A DNA stretch of 18,733 nt from CAYSFW01 sp050329935 (GCA_050329935.1 JBHJOI010000140.1:1-18733), one strand, 5' to 3'; shown: positions 7,236-14,770, counted from the stretch's first letter. A program made the numbers and translations. Notes: generated from the letters alone by a model not told the origin.

Positions 7236-7592
7236 TCAGGCCGGCGTGCCGCGCTCAATCCGGATGCCCACCGATTTCGCGCCGCGAACCGCACCCGGTT
7301 TATGCAGGGTGAGCCTCAGCCATGGGACGCCGAACTCGTCCCGGATCATCTCCGCGACCTTTTCCGCCACGGTCTCGACCAGTAGATAGCGGCTTTCCTC
7401 AACCATCGCCCGCACCCGCTTCGAGACCGCCTTGTAATCGAGCGTGTACTCGATCGAATCGGTCGCGGCCGCTTTGCGAATGTCGGTTGCCATTTCGATG
7501 TCGAACGCAAGCGTTTGCTTGATCTTCCGTTCCCAGTCGAAAATACCGATCGTGGTATCGATTCGCAGATCCTGAATGAAAACGATGTCCAT
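7236..7592 (-). CDS. folB: Dihydroneopterin aldolase
   Basis: A 118-residue enzyme that cleaves 7,8-dihydroneopterin to 6-hydroxymethyl-7,8-dihydropterin and glycolaldehyde, supplying FolK. It begins MDIVFIQDLRIDTTIGIFDW, nearly the E. coli FolB pattern. Pterin-binding and catalytic positions are visible as E21 after IFDW, E73 in LLVETVAEKVAE, and K98 in LHKPGAVRGAKSVGI. The length matches the family. ATG at 7592 has GGAG 6 bases upstream; the open frame continues another 40 codons, but that part is not FolB-like and contains the promoter. It heads a two-gene folB-folK unit. Confidence 0.95.
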   Translation of the reverse strand: MDIVFIQDLRIDTTIGIFDWERKIKQTLAFDIEMATDIRKAAATDSIEYTLDYKAVSKRVRAMVEESRYLLVETVAEKVAEMIRDEFGVPWLRLTLHKPGAVRGAKSVGIRIERGTPA

Positions 7593-7620
7593 CGACGCTC
7601 CGGGCTTGAATGACGTTGGC

Positions 7621-7649
7621 ACTATACCGACCGAAATACCCGCCTCCAA
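7621..7649 (-). promoter_or_regulatory. Candidate sigma-70 promoter of folB-folK
   Basis: Read on the minus strand, TTGGAG (7649-7644) and TATAGT (7626-7621) are separated by exactly 17 bases. The -10 matches consensus at five of six positions. A start about 7 bases further on would leave a leader of roughly 20 bases containing the GGAG ribosome binding site of folB. Confidence 0.6.
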
Positions 7650-7837
7650 ATTCTGCCCGGTCCGCGCACGGGATCGCGTCACGAGATTGGGCTGCCACAC
7701 CCTGATCAGCATTAGTGCTCGCGGGCGGTCATTCAGCCAGGCTGGAATCGCCTGAGCCTTCCCGCCACGATCGGCACCGCGGCGGCCAGGCGCGGACAGC
7801 CCATCGTCGGATTTTCCCTTTGATCGCAGATCTAATT

Positions 7838-7882
7838 TTGAGACATCCAGGGAACGGCACTACTTTCTCCGTAATGTTGACA
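7838..7882 (+). promoter_or_regulatory. Candidate promoter region of the DUF2189 gene
   Basis: The 336-base gap between folB and the next gene holds no gene I can support. On the plus strand TTGAGA (7838-7843) and TACTTT (7861-7866) are 17 bases apart. A consensus TTGACA lies at 7877-7882, but its best downstream -10 (TATGAA) is about 20 bases away, which is too long. The first pair is the better candidate and gives a leader of about 55 bases. Confidence 0.4.
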
Positions 7883-7928
7883 AATACGGTCAACCATTGG
7901 TTTATGAACGCCGACCGGAGTCAAAATC

Positions 7929-8756
7929 ATGCCGTCCATTACTGCTTCGCCCACCCGATTTGGCCCGGACACTTACCCACCGGGCGGATTCCGCGTCAAC
8001 CGTGTCGCGCCAACGGCGCCGCTACGCTGGCTTCGTGCCGGTTGGACCGACTTTGTTTCCATGCCCGGCCATAGCCTGCTATACGGGGCACTACTTGCCT
8101 TAGGCTGTCTGTTGGTCGCCAATCTCGCGCGGCAACAACCGCAACTCGTGTTCGGGTTCGTCACTGGCCTGCTGTTGATCGGCCCGTTTCTCGCGATTGG
8201 ATTGTACGAGGCAAGCCGGCGGCGTGAGGCGGGCGAACCGGCGAGTATCGGAGCCTCAATCGGGCGCATTCGACAACGTCTATTCCCGATCGGCTTGCTT
8301 GCGATCGTGCTGGGTTTCGTCATGATCGCGTGGCTCAGACTTTCATCGTTGGTGGTGGCACTGAAGCTTGGCGCCATCGCGCCGAGCGTGGAAGCGTATA
8401 CCACTCGAATCTTGTACTCGGCCGATGGCGTGGTCGCGTTGCTGCTGCTGTTCGGTCTCGGATGCGCACTGGCTGCCGCGGTATTTGTGACCTGCGTCAT
8501 TTCCCTGCCCATGCTGCTCGATCATGAGATCGATCCCGTGAGCGCGACCCTGACGAGCGTGAACGCGGTTACCTCCAATCCCCGGCCGATGCTGATTTGG
8601 GCCGGAATGATCGTCGGCCTGAACGCGGTCGGCATCGCAAGCGTGTTTGTTGGAATGGTGGTGGTTTTTCCGGTGCTCGGTTACGCGAGCTGGCATGCAT
8701 ATCGCGAACTGGTGGCCTGCACCCCCTATCAACGATCGATCCTCCCGCCCAATTGA
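7929..8756 (+). CDS. DUF2189 family integral membrane protein
   Basis: A 275-residue inner-membrane protein with about six hydrophobic segments (roughly 45-65, 72-92, 119-138, 164-193, 221-240 and 240-255). The family features of DUF2189 are visible: a cytoplasmic N-terminus with a WLRAGWTDF segment (34-42), GPFLAIGLYEASRR (85-98), SLPMLLDHEID (192-202) followed by A-x-x-x-S and NP, and the C-terminal FPVLGYASWHAYREL. The function of the family is unknown; it is often seen near respiratory or envelope genes. ATG at 7929 has GGAG about 9 bases upstream. In many gammaproteobacteria plsY sits beside folB; here this gene takes that place. Confidence 0.82.
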   Translation: MPSITASPTRFGPDTYPPGGFRVNRVAPTAPLRWLRAGWTDFVSMPGHSLLYGALLALGCLLVANLARQQPQLVFGFVTGLLLIGPFLAIGLYEASRRREAGEPASIGASIGRIRQRLFPIGLLAIVLGFVMIAWLRLSSLVVALKLGAIAPSVEAYTTRILYSADGVVALLLLFGLGCALAAAVFVTCVISLPMLLDHEIDPVSATLTSVNAVTSNPRPMLIWAGMIVGLNAVGIASVFVGMVVVFPVLGYASWHAYRELVACTPYQRSILPPN

Positions 8757-8823
8757 GCCCACGCCTGATACGCCGCACCTCGGTGCCCCATTGCTGGGAA
8801 CGAGCGCAATCGAGCCCTCGCAG

Positions 8824-9981
8824 TCAGGCTCGCGCAACGAGCAACGGTACGCGCATCTCGGCAGCGCTCGTGCCGCCATGCACGCCGATCTGCGTGTAGC
8901 GACGCTCGCCCGGCAACCAGTCCTTGAGCACGTAGCGATCCTTCATCACCAGCACGTAGTCTCCGATACGCTGCAACAACGACGGATGGGACACACCCAG
9001 TCCGAACCAGCCGTCGCGCACGAGTTCCGCTGTTGGATGACAGGTCAGGTATTCGCCGAGATGATGCTCTAAGTAGGTCATAAACCGGTCATGCGAATGC
9101 GGGTGCAGGTGGCAGTAAACCGCGCGCGGCTCGCCACACAAGGGGCGCGAAAGACACGACGCCAGCTCCGGATGCGCCTCCAGCACCAAGCGGTCGGACT
9201 CGCGCGTATCGAACTGTCCATGGTCGGCGGTCACCACGACCAACGCGTCGCTGCCTTTGATCGCGTCCAGCCAACTCTCGAAGGCCAAATCGATCGCGTG
9301 CAGCTGCTTCGCCGCCTCGTCGCTTTCGATACCAAACTCATGACCCACGGCGTCGAGGTCTGGCCAATATAGATACAGAAACGTCCGTTCCCGCGCCAGG
9401 CGCAACACTCGCGCGGCCAGATCGAACATTTCGGGCAAAGTGCGATAGGTCAGCGACTTGGCACACCCAAGATGCGCCTGATTGAAACGGGACCTGGCAA
9501 TACGCTGGGGCGCGATTACGTAGCTGCGGATAGGAAGCCGATCGTACACCGGCCTGAGGCCAGTCATGGCGCAGGGATCGTAGGTCTCGAGGATCTCGCC
9601 ACCCCGCCGCCGCCCGGGTAGAACCGCAACGACATCATCCACTTCGGACAGGTACGTGTACCAACCGACCATGCCATGCCGACACGGTGCCATGCCGGTC
9701 ATAAAGCTGGTAATCGCTGTCGCCGTCGTGGACGGATAAACAGAGGTCAAACATCCCCGCAAATGGTGCTTGAGACAGCTGCCGCCAGATTGCGCGACTA
9801 GCCAATCGAATCCCAATCCGTCAATCACCGAGAAGACAACGTTGCCCGCGGCAGCGACCTCGGGTGGCGGAAGCGCAACGGCGCCTGGATAACTCGGCTG
9901 TCCGCCACACCCCTCGATCAGCGATTGCATCAAATTGACGATGCTGTTTCCCGAGTAGTCGGGCAAGATCGAATACGACAC
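8824..9981 (-). CDS. Alkaline phosphatase superfamily phosphodiesterase/nucleotide pyrophosphatase
   Basis: A 385-residue enzyme of the type I phosphodiesterase/nucleotide pyrophosphatase group. The two-metal site is complete: D54 in VIDGLG, the nucleophile Thr in YPSTTATA (T85 or T86), D208 and H214 in PDLDAVGHEFG, D253-H254 in TADHGQ, and H368 in GVHGG. The family hydrolyses phosphodiesters, nucleotide pyrophosphates or related substrates; the physiological substrate cannot be read from the sequence. No signal peptide is apparent, so it is probably cytoplasmic. The start is GTG at 9981, with GGAG about 11 bases upstream, a little far; a slightly different start is possible. It converges with the DUF2189 gene and diverges from the flippase. 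Confidence 0.87.
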   Translation of the reverse strand: MSYSILPDYSGNSIVNLMQSLIEGCGGQPSYPGAVALPPPEVAAAGNVVFSVIDGLGFDWLVAQSGGSCLKHHLRGCLTSVYPSTTATAITSFMTGMAPCRHGMVGWYTYLSEVDDVVAVLPGRRRGGEILETYDPCAMTGLRPVYDRLPIRSYVIAPQRIARSRFNQAHLGCAKSLTYRTLPEMFDLAARVLRLARERTFLYLYWPDLDAVGHEFGIESDEAAKQLHAIDLAFESWLDAIKGSDALVVVTADHGQFDTRESDRLVLEAHPELASCLSRPLCGEPRAVYCHLHPHSHDRFMTYLEHHLGEYLTCHPTAELVRDGWFGLGVSHPSLLQRIGDYVLVMKDRYVLKDWLPGERRYTQIGVHGGTSAAEMRVPLLVARA

Positions 9982-10273
9982 GACTATGCGCTCCAGAGCC
10001 TGATCCCGGTTGTCCTCGGACGCGACGCCGAGCGATTGTTTCGCATCAGTTACGTTCTGAGTTTACGTCACGACGCCTGAAACACTCAAAATGATCAGAT
10101 ATTGATCGATCCGTCGTTAAATCGGTGTCACAAATCACGGAACACCCTTTAACTGTGACTAGCATCCAGACACCGCCAGGGCGTGTAGACTATTCTTCAC
10201 CCACCGCAAACATGCGCATCGGATGCGTCTAAATGGCGGATCATGAGCCGTGAAGTAACAACAAGCACCGACA
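9982..10273. promoter_or_regulatory. Divergent promoter region with operator-like inverted repeats
   Basis: This 292-base gap lies between the divergent phosphodiesterase and flippase genes and is more AT-rich than its surroundings. GATCA-GATAT-TGATC (10093-10107) is an inverted repeat with 5-base arms. GTCACA (10127-10132) and TGTGAC (10154-10159) form a second inverted repeat, with centres about 27 bases apart. A TAGACT hexamer at 10186-10191 could be the -10 of the flippase; its -35 is poor. No gene is visible. Confidence 0.4.
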
Positions 10274-11746
10274 ATGCCCGAACCCAACCCAGCGACGACG
10301 CCTTCCGACAACGCGAACGAACCCAGCGTACTGCGAAAAAGCTCGCTCATCATCGCCGCGCAGTTGTTAAGCACGGCGCTGCGCTTCGGCTCGAACATCA
10401 TTCTCGCGTGGCTACTTGTGCCCGAAGCCTTTGGCATCGCGGCCATCGTGGGCACCGTGCTGACCGGTCTTGCGTTGCTGTCCGACGTGGGTATCGGCGA
10501 CAGCATTGTTCGCAACGCCAAGGGCGAGCAACCGGAATTTTATTACTCCGCCTACGCAATCCAGGTCGTTCGTGGCTTTATTCTATACGCGGTGCTCTTC
10601 GCCAGCGCCGGATACGTCGCCGACTTCTATAACGAGGAAATACTGGAAGCCGCGTTGAAGATCGGTGGCATTTCGCTGCTGCTGTATGGTTTCGGCTCCA
10701 CGCGCTACTTCTTGCTGCAACGAAACCAGCAGATCAAGACCCAGGTCGTAGTCGACATCGTGGTTCAAATCCTCGGCACGCTGATTGTGCTCGCGATATG
10801 CGTGTACGAACCGACCGTTTGGGCGCTAATTTATGCCAACATTATCAATGCAGCGCTTTACTTGGCGGCAAGCTTTTATGTCACGCCATTTCCGCTACGC
10901 ACGCACCGATTCACGGTCGTACCCCAATACCTTCGCGAGATCTTTGGATTCGGCAAGTGGATTTTCTTTTCCACACTGTTTCATTTCGTGATCATACAGT
11001 CCGACAAACTTTTCGTCGGCAAACTCGCATCCGTCGAGGAACTGGGTCTCTACGCGCTCGCCACGGCGCTGGCCACGATCGTGTTGTGGTTTGCGTCCAG
11101 CCTGACGGAGAAAATCGTCTACCCTTCACTGTCGGAGGCCGCGCGTAACAATATGGCGTCGTTCGGCGAGCGACTGGTCGAGACCTTGCGCCAAATCCTG
11201 CCGATTTTGCTGATCATGTCATTGGCAGTGGTCGCGATCTCGCCCTTGTTCTTTGCCTATCTCTACAAGACAGAATACGCGCCGGCCGGCGAAATCGCTC
11301 AGGCACTCGCGGTCATGGTCTGGTTCATGGCAATCTACGATATGTTCCAGAAGGTCGCGATCTCCTTCGGCAAACCTGAGGTTGGCGCATTGGCCGCGTT
11401 CATATCCGCGATTTCACGGGTCGCGCTCAGTCTAGTCGGCTATCACTACCATGGCCTGGATGGCTTTATTTTTGGTTTGACACTCGGCAGCATCGCGGGG
11501 CTCGGATTCCTTTACCTATGGTTGGCGTCGAACAGCATCAAACATCGCTACATTGAATTGATCTACTCGATCATTCTGTTAGCCGCGTACTTCTCCAAGG
11601 ACCTTATTGAGCTGTGGTCGCCGACGAATCATCACTGGGTGCATTTCGTGCTGGTAGGTACCTTGGCGACCGCGTTTTTTGTCCGACAGTACGCGGAACA
11701 CATCCGGCGCTACCTACCGCGCGCCAACGCGACCCAAAGCGCCTAA
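10274..11746 (+). CDS. Polysaccharide/oligosaccharide flippase (Wzx-like, PST family)
   Basis: A 490-residue multi-pass membrane protein of the MOP flippase superfamily, which moves lipid-linked sugars across the inner membrane. After a hydrophilic N-terminal stretch of about 20 residues it reads SLIIAAQLLSTALRFGSNII and LAWLLVPEAFGIAAIVGTVL, the usual first two helices, where the 'LLxPEAFGI' motif is characteristic. LSDVGIGDSIVR follows, and GKWIFFSTLF and QSDKLFVGKL mark the second half. About 12-14 helices are predicted. No glycosyltransferase, polymerase or other polysaccharide gene lies nearby, so it is an orphan flippase and its substrate is unknown. The ribosome binding site is weak (GAAG about 20 bases upstream); no other in-frame start fits better. 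Confidence 0.9.
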   Translation: MPEPNPATTPSDNANEPSVLRKSSLIIAAQLLSTALRFGSNIILAWLLVPEAFGIAAIVGTVLTGLALLSDVGIGDSIVRNAKGEQPEFYYSAYAIQVVRGFILYAVLFASAGYVADFYNEEILEAALKIGGISLLLYGFGSTRYFLLQRNQQIKTQVVVDIVVQILGTLIVLAICVYEPTVWALIYANIINAALYLAASFYVTPFPLRTHRFTVVPQYLREIFGFGKWIFFSTLFHFVIIQSDKLFVGKLASVEELGLYALATALATIVLWFASSLTEKIVYPSLSEAARNNMASFGERLVETLRQILPILLIMSLAVVAISPLFFAYLYKTEYAPAGEIAQALAVMVWFMAIYDMFQKVAISFGKPEVGALAAFISAISRVALSLVGYHYHGLDGFIFGLTLGSIAGLGFLYLWLASNSIKHRYIELIYSIILLAAYFSKDLIELWSPTNHHWVHFVLVGTLATAFFVRQYAEHIRRYLPRANATQSA

Positions 11747-12163
11747 CGCGCACCTCGGAAGCCCACGGGTCGATTCGAGGCAACGGTCATGGGCGAACGC
11801 TTAGGCGCGCGCCTATCCGGTTAAAACTCTCCAGCCAGATACGCCGTGCCGCGACTGCGCGGCGGTCACCACGATGGCAAGGAGCGCCGCCATGTCCACC
11901 AGTTACTCAATCCGCACCCTTTCAGGCCGGCTAGCATCGCGACCGACCACGCGTCCAGGTAGGCAACGGACGGACTAACGCCCCAACTCGCTAGGCCGGA
12001 TACGCAACTCGTACGACGGATGCTGCCGTTGATTCGGTTCCCGCGATGGGCGCCGGCCATTAGCGCGACCAATCGACAGAACGAAGCGAGCCACTCCTGT
12101 TACAAATGCGCGACGGCAACTTATTGCCGCTCCCTATAAAAAATACAACAGGCAGGTCTCACC
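11747..12163. other. Gene-poor intergenic region
   Basis: 417 bases without a gene I can support. Visible structures are a 14-base perfect palindrome TAGGCGCGCGCCTA at 11802-11815, without a following T-run, and a hairpin CGGCAA-CTTA-TTGCCG at 12114-12129. An AT-rich TATAAAAAAT at 12135-12144 precedes the small membrane protein gene. A 68-codon open frame on the minus strand (11866-12072) has no ribosome binding site and no recognisable composition. Confidence 0.4.
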
Positions 12164-12367
12164 ATGAATACAGACACCATTTTGAATGCAGCCGTCGGCA
12201 CCGTCATGGGTACCGCGATTTGGTTATCGCTGGTGGTCTCGCTTACGGCGCTGGGGTTTGGCGACTGGGTTTGGGCATACTGCGACCAGTGTTTGGTCGC
12301 ATTGGCTATCGGCGGCGGCACGTTTGGCGTTTTGGCGGACGCGCTGAGAACCCAGCCGCGCCATTGA
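12164..12367 (+). CDS. Small two-helix membrane protein, function unknown
   Basis: A 67-residue protein that I do not recognise. It starts MNTDTILNAAVGTVMGTAIW and has two hydrophobic segments, about residues 8-31 and 44-59, joined by a short loop with tryptophans and a C-x-x-C pair (DWVWAYCDQC, 34-43). The tail LRTQPRH is basic. Support for a real gene is an AGGCAG ribosome binding site about 10 bases upstream, an AT-rich TATAAA region before that, and a plausible two-helix hairpin topology. The Cys-x-x-Cys pair in the loop could bind metal or form a disulfide, but this is only inference. It stands alone between the flippase and the second palindromic element. Confidence 0.55.
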   Translation: MNTDTILNAAVGTVMGTAIWLSLVVSLTALGFGDWVWAYCDQCLVALAIGGGTFGVLADALRTQPRH

Positions 12368-12679
12368 ACGACCGATCCGTTGGCCGAATGTACCGGCCCC
12401 GACGGCAAGATTAAGCCGGCACGATGTTGGGCGCGCGCAGCAACACTCGATGCGCACGGCTCTGCCCTTCATGATCAACGGCGGGAGGCATGACGCCTCC
12501 CACATTAGGTGGGCATCCACTTTATCGCAAAAGAGCGTATTTCGGGGAGCACCACCGATCCGAGCTGGACGGCCGCTGGCATGCGACCGTCCAGACCTCA
12601 ATGAAGGGTTCACGGCGCCTCCCGCCAAGCCTTTCCGAAGTGACCTTCATTATTCGCGGCCGTGGCCTCGACGCAAACG
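12368..12679. other. Intergenic region holding palindromic element copy B
   Basis: 312 bases between the small membrane protein and the end of the delta-60 repeat gene. Apart from the element at 12480-12650 I see no gene. At the right edge TCGACGC (12668-12674) pairs with GCGTCGA (12688-12694) around the stop codon of the delta-60 gene. This could be a hairpin at the end of that message, but there is no T-run. Confidence 0.4.
12480..12650. repeat. Nested palindromic intergenic element, copy B
   Basis: The outer arms GGCGGGAGGC (12480-12489) and GCCTCCCGCC (12617-12626) are perfect reverse complements. GGGAGGC at 12483-12489 can also pair locally with GCCTCCC at 12495-12501. The inner hairpin is CTGGACGG (12565-12572) with CCGTCCAG (12587-12594). 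The block 12594-12650 aligns without gaps to 341-397 of copy A at about 74 percent identity. Copy A has the same order of parts: outer arm, inner hairpin, conserved block. It lies just downstream of the delta-60 gene. Confidence 0.65.
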
Positions 12680-14452
12680 CTAGTCCCGCGTCGACGGTAT
12701 ACGTCGAAAGCACCCGTATCGGACCGCACCCAACAGCGCCACCAACATCAGTGCCCATCCACCGATCAGACCACCGCCCGTCGAGGCTCGAATCGATCCA
12801 GGCGCAACGCCCTCGGTAGTCGTTTCGAACGGCGCGCTGATTCCGCCAAGATTCAACAACGGACTTCGCTGATCGAGCATTCCGCCCACGACCACCAGAC
12901 TACGCGTCAACGTCCCGCCGTCCTGGGATGCAACCTGCCTTACGACAATCTGATCCCCATTGCGGACCCAACCATTCGCCGCGGTGAACGTACCACCGTT
13001 CAACGCATACTCGCCGCCTTGAATGCGAACGGGCACGCTTACGCCCTCGCCCAGCCCCTGAATCGACACCGCGTGTGACAAATTCACCGAACCACGGGGG
13101 ACGTTCGCGAGCGGCGCGAAACTGAATGGAAGTGGGGTAAGATCAAACGACTCACCGTATAGTCGAGCCAGTGCAAAGTTACTACCACCGGCCCCGTTGG
13201 GTTCCTCCGCGAGCCCCGCGAGCAAGAGGTTTCCGTCATGCTGCATTGCAACGGCACGAAGCAGATCATTACCGCCGCCCATCGGTACCAGGCGCCGTCC
13301 GGCGTCGCCAAAGCTGGTATCGAAGCGACCGTCCGCATGCAGTCGAAAAACGGCGAAATTACGGACGAGGCCATTTTCCGTATATCCTGCGATCACGATC
13401 TTGCCATCCGGCGCCAACGCCAAATCGCGCGCGTAATCGTTGCCTTCCCCGACCGGAATCAATAGACGCCCCCCCTCGGCAAAGGCGGGATCAGGCGCGC
13501 CATTGCCGAGCAATCGCACGAGCGCGAAATCAGTATCCCGGCCGTTGTAGGCGTGTCCTCCGGCGACGATCTTTCCGTCTGGCTGTACCAACAGCGAAAA
13601 GATTCGGTCGTTACTGGTAGGACTGCCGCCGAGCGGCACGATCATCTGTCCGCCGGCACCGAAACTTGCGTCGAGCGTACCGTCGGCATTCAAGCGTACC
13701 AATGCGAAATCCTGATCGGTACCATTGAAGGATGTTCCAGCGACCATGATTCGGCCGTCAGGCATTACCGTCATCGCGCGAACATGGTCGTCGCCTGGTC
13801 CCACGGGCAGCACCAGTTTACCCGCCTGACCGAATGCAGGATCGAGACTACCGTTCGGCAACAGACTGACCAAGGCCATGTCATCATCGACGCCGTTGTT
13901 CGAAAAACCGCCGATCAGGATTCGACCGTCGCTGCGCAGCGCGAGCACGTAGGCTTGATCATTGCCAGTGCCCATCGGAATCGACACGATCCCGGCCGTG
14001 CCGAAGCTGGAGTCCAACTGACCGTCAACCCGCAGTTTAACGATGACGAAGTCCGCGTTTGACGCAACGTTGCTATAACCCGCAACGAGTATCGTGCCAT
14101 CTCCCTGAACAACAAGGTCGCGTGCGTAGTCACTCGCCGCGCTCACCTCGACACGCGCCGTCCCGTTTTGCCCGAACGCGGTATCAATCAGCCCGGAGCG
14201 TGTCAGGCGCGCCACGGTGAAGTCGAGTTTGCCATTCGGCGCGGTGCTACTGCCCGCCACGAGGATCTTGCCATCGCTCTGAATCGCCAGCGAACGCGCA
14301 TCACTGCCGTCCACACCGATCGGCAGGATAACCTTGCCTTCGTTGCCAAAACCAAGATCAAGTGAGCCCGGCACGCCGTCGGCGGCAACCTGCACGGAGC
14401 AAAAGAAGGACGCCAACAGAATAACCATGGGCCTGGACTTGAATCTGGACAC
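12680..14452 (-). CDS. Delta-60 repeat protein with GlyGly-CTERM-like anchor
   Basis: A 590-residue exported protein. Residues 1-24 form a signal peptide (SRPMVILLASFFCSVQVAADG). Seven delta-60 repeats of 57-60 residues follow, each starting D-x-x-F-G/A-x-x-G, near residues 31, 90, 147, 204, 261, 321 and 378, with DGKILVAG and FALVRL strands. They likely form a beta-propeller-like fold. Residues about 440-545 look like a beta-rich Ig-like domain (GGEYALNGGTFTAANGWV). The C-terminus is T558-G-G-G, a hydrophobic helix (562-578) and a basic end with RR, resembling the GlyGly-CTERM signal processed by rhombosortase. The start is GTG at 14452, with GGGG about 9 bases upstream. The ligand and role are unknown; delta-60 proteins are often surface-exposed. 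Confidence 0.88.
   Translation of the reverse strand: MSRFKSRPMVILLASFFCSVQVAADGVPGSLDLGFGNEGKVILPIGVDGSDARSLAIQSDGKILVAGSSTAPNGKLDFTVARLTRSGLIDTAFGQNGTARVEVSAASDYARDLVVQGDGTILVAGYSNVASNADFVIVKLRVDGQLDSSFGTAGIVSIPMGTGNDQAYVLALRSDGRILIGGFSNNGVDDDMALVSLLPNGSLDPAFGQAGKLVLPVGPGDDHVRAMTVMPDGRIMVAGTSFNGTDQDFALVRLNADGTLDASFGAGGQMIVPLGGSPTSNDRIFSLLVQPDGKIVAGGHAYNGRDTDFALVRLLGNGAPDPAFAEGGRLLIPVGEGNDYARDLALAPDGKIVIAGYTENGLVRNFAVFRLHADGRFDTSFGDAGRRLVPMGGGNDLLRAVAMQHDGNLLLAGLAEEPNGAGGSNFALARLYGESFDLTPLPFSFAPLANVPRGSVNLSHAVSIQGLGEGVSVPVRIQGGEYALNGGTFTAANGWVRNGDQIVVRQVASQDGGTLTRSLVVVGGMLDQRSPLLNLGGISAPFETTTEGVAPGSIRASTGGGLIGGWALMLVALLGAVRYGCFRRIPSTRD
13144..14362 (-). repeat. Seven tandem delta-60 repeat units (coding)
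   Basis: The units encode residues about 31-436 of the protein above. Spacing between successive D-x-x-F motifs is 59, 57, 57, 57, 60 and 57 residues, so unit length is nearly constant. At DNA level the units are clearly diverged, so this is an old internal duplication rather than a recent tandem expansion. Confidence 0.8.
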
Positions 14453-14677
14453 GCTGATACCCCGTGAAAATTTTGGTGATTCACGTTAGAGACAGCGATT
14501 ACGAGGGAGATATCCCGACAGGCTGCGGCCCTATCGGTTTTTGTTAAGCAGCGCACAAAAATCTGTAGCCGATCCGCCAGCGAAATGCCGGCGAACTAGC
14601 CCGGCATCATGAGATTCGCCAGAAACGGATTAGCCGCGCCGGTACAGTTATCGCAAGCGAGCCCGGCGTCCAGGCGA
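14453..14677. other. Upstream region of the delta-60 gene
   Basis: This region separates the delta-60 gene from the end of the cbb3 operon. CGTGAA (14463-14468) and TTCACG (14480-14485) form an inverted repeat directly before the GTG start, a possible operator or leader hairpin. TTTTTGT (14538-14544) pairs with ACAAAAA (14555-14561) in the AT-rich part, where a promoter would be expected; I could not define clean hexamers. Confidence 0.35.
14585..14607 (-). terminator. Possible terminator of the cbb3 operon
   Basis: ATGCCGG (14585-14591) pairs with CCGGCAT (14601-14607) across a 9-base loop. On the minus strand the stem is followed by TTTCG, only a short T-run, so it is a weak candidate. Its position, about 70 bases after the last reading frame of the operon, fits a terminator. 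Confidence 0.35.
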
Positions 14678-14770
14678 TCAATTGGCAACGATGACGGAAA
14701 AAAAACTCAGCCATGACCACACGATCAGTGCAATCACCAGTGTAAGCGGGAGATTTTGAAACGAAAACAT
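14678..14770 (-). CDS. Candidate 30-residue single-helix membrane protein
   Basis: A short frame that begins MFSFQNLPLTLVIALIVWSW and ends FFSVIVAN followed by TGA. Residues about 8-28 form one uninterrupted hydrophobic segment with aromatic residues, as expected of a single transmembrane helix. ATG at 14770 has GGAG about 10 bases upstream. It is co-directional with ccoS, 56 bases downstream of its stop, and comes before the possible terminator, so it would be the last gene of the cbb3 operon. Single-helix subunits are known for cbb3 oxidases (CcoQ, and CcoM in Pseudomonas stutzeri), so a small subunit or assembly factor is plausible. I see no sequence match to those proteins, and a frame this short could arise by chance. 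Confidence 0.45.
   Translation of the reverse strand: MFSFQNLPLTLVIALIVWSWLSFFSVIVAN

Noticed and set aside
11802..11815. Palindrome TAGGCGCGCGCCTA as a terminator of the flippase gene
   Set aside because: No loop-forming spacer and no following T-run; it also lies about 55 bases after the stop in a GC-rich stretch where short palindromes are common.
11866..12072. 68-codon open frame on the minus strand in a gene-poor region
   Set aside because: No ribosome binding site, no recognisable domain, and a composition like translated non-coding GC-rich DNA.
13144..14362. Tandem repeat array as a CRISPR or recent DNA amplification
   Set aside because: The periodicity of about 171-180 bases encodes delta-60 protein repeats, and the units are diverged at DNA level.
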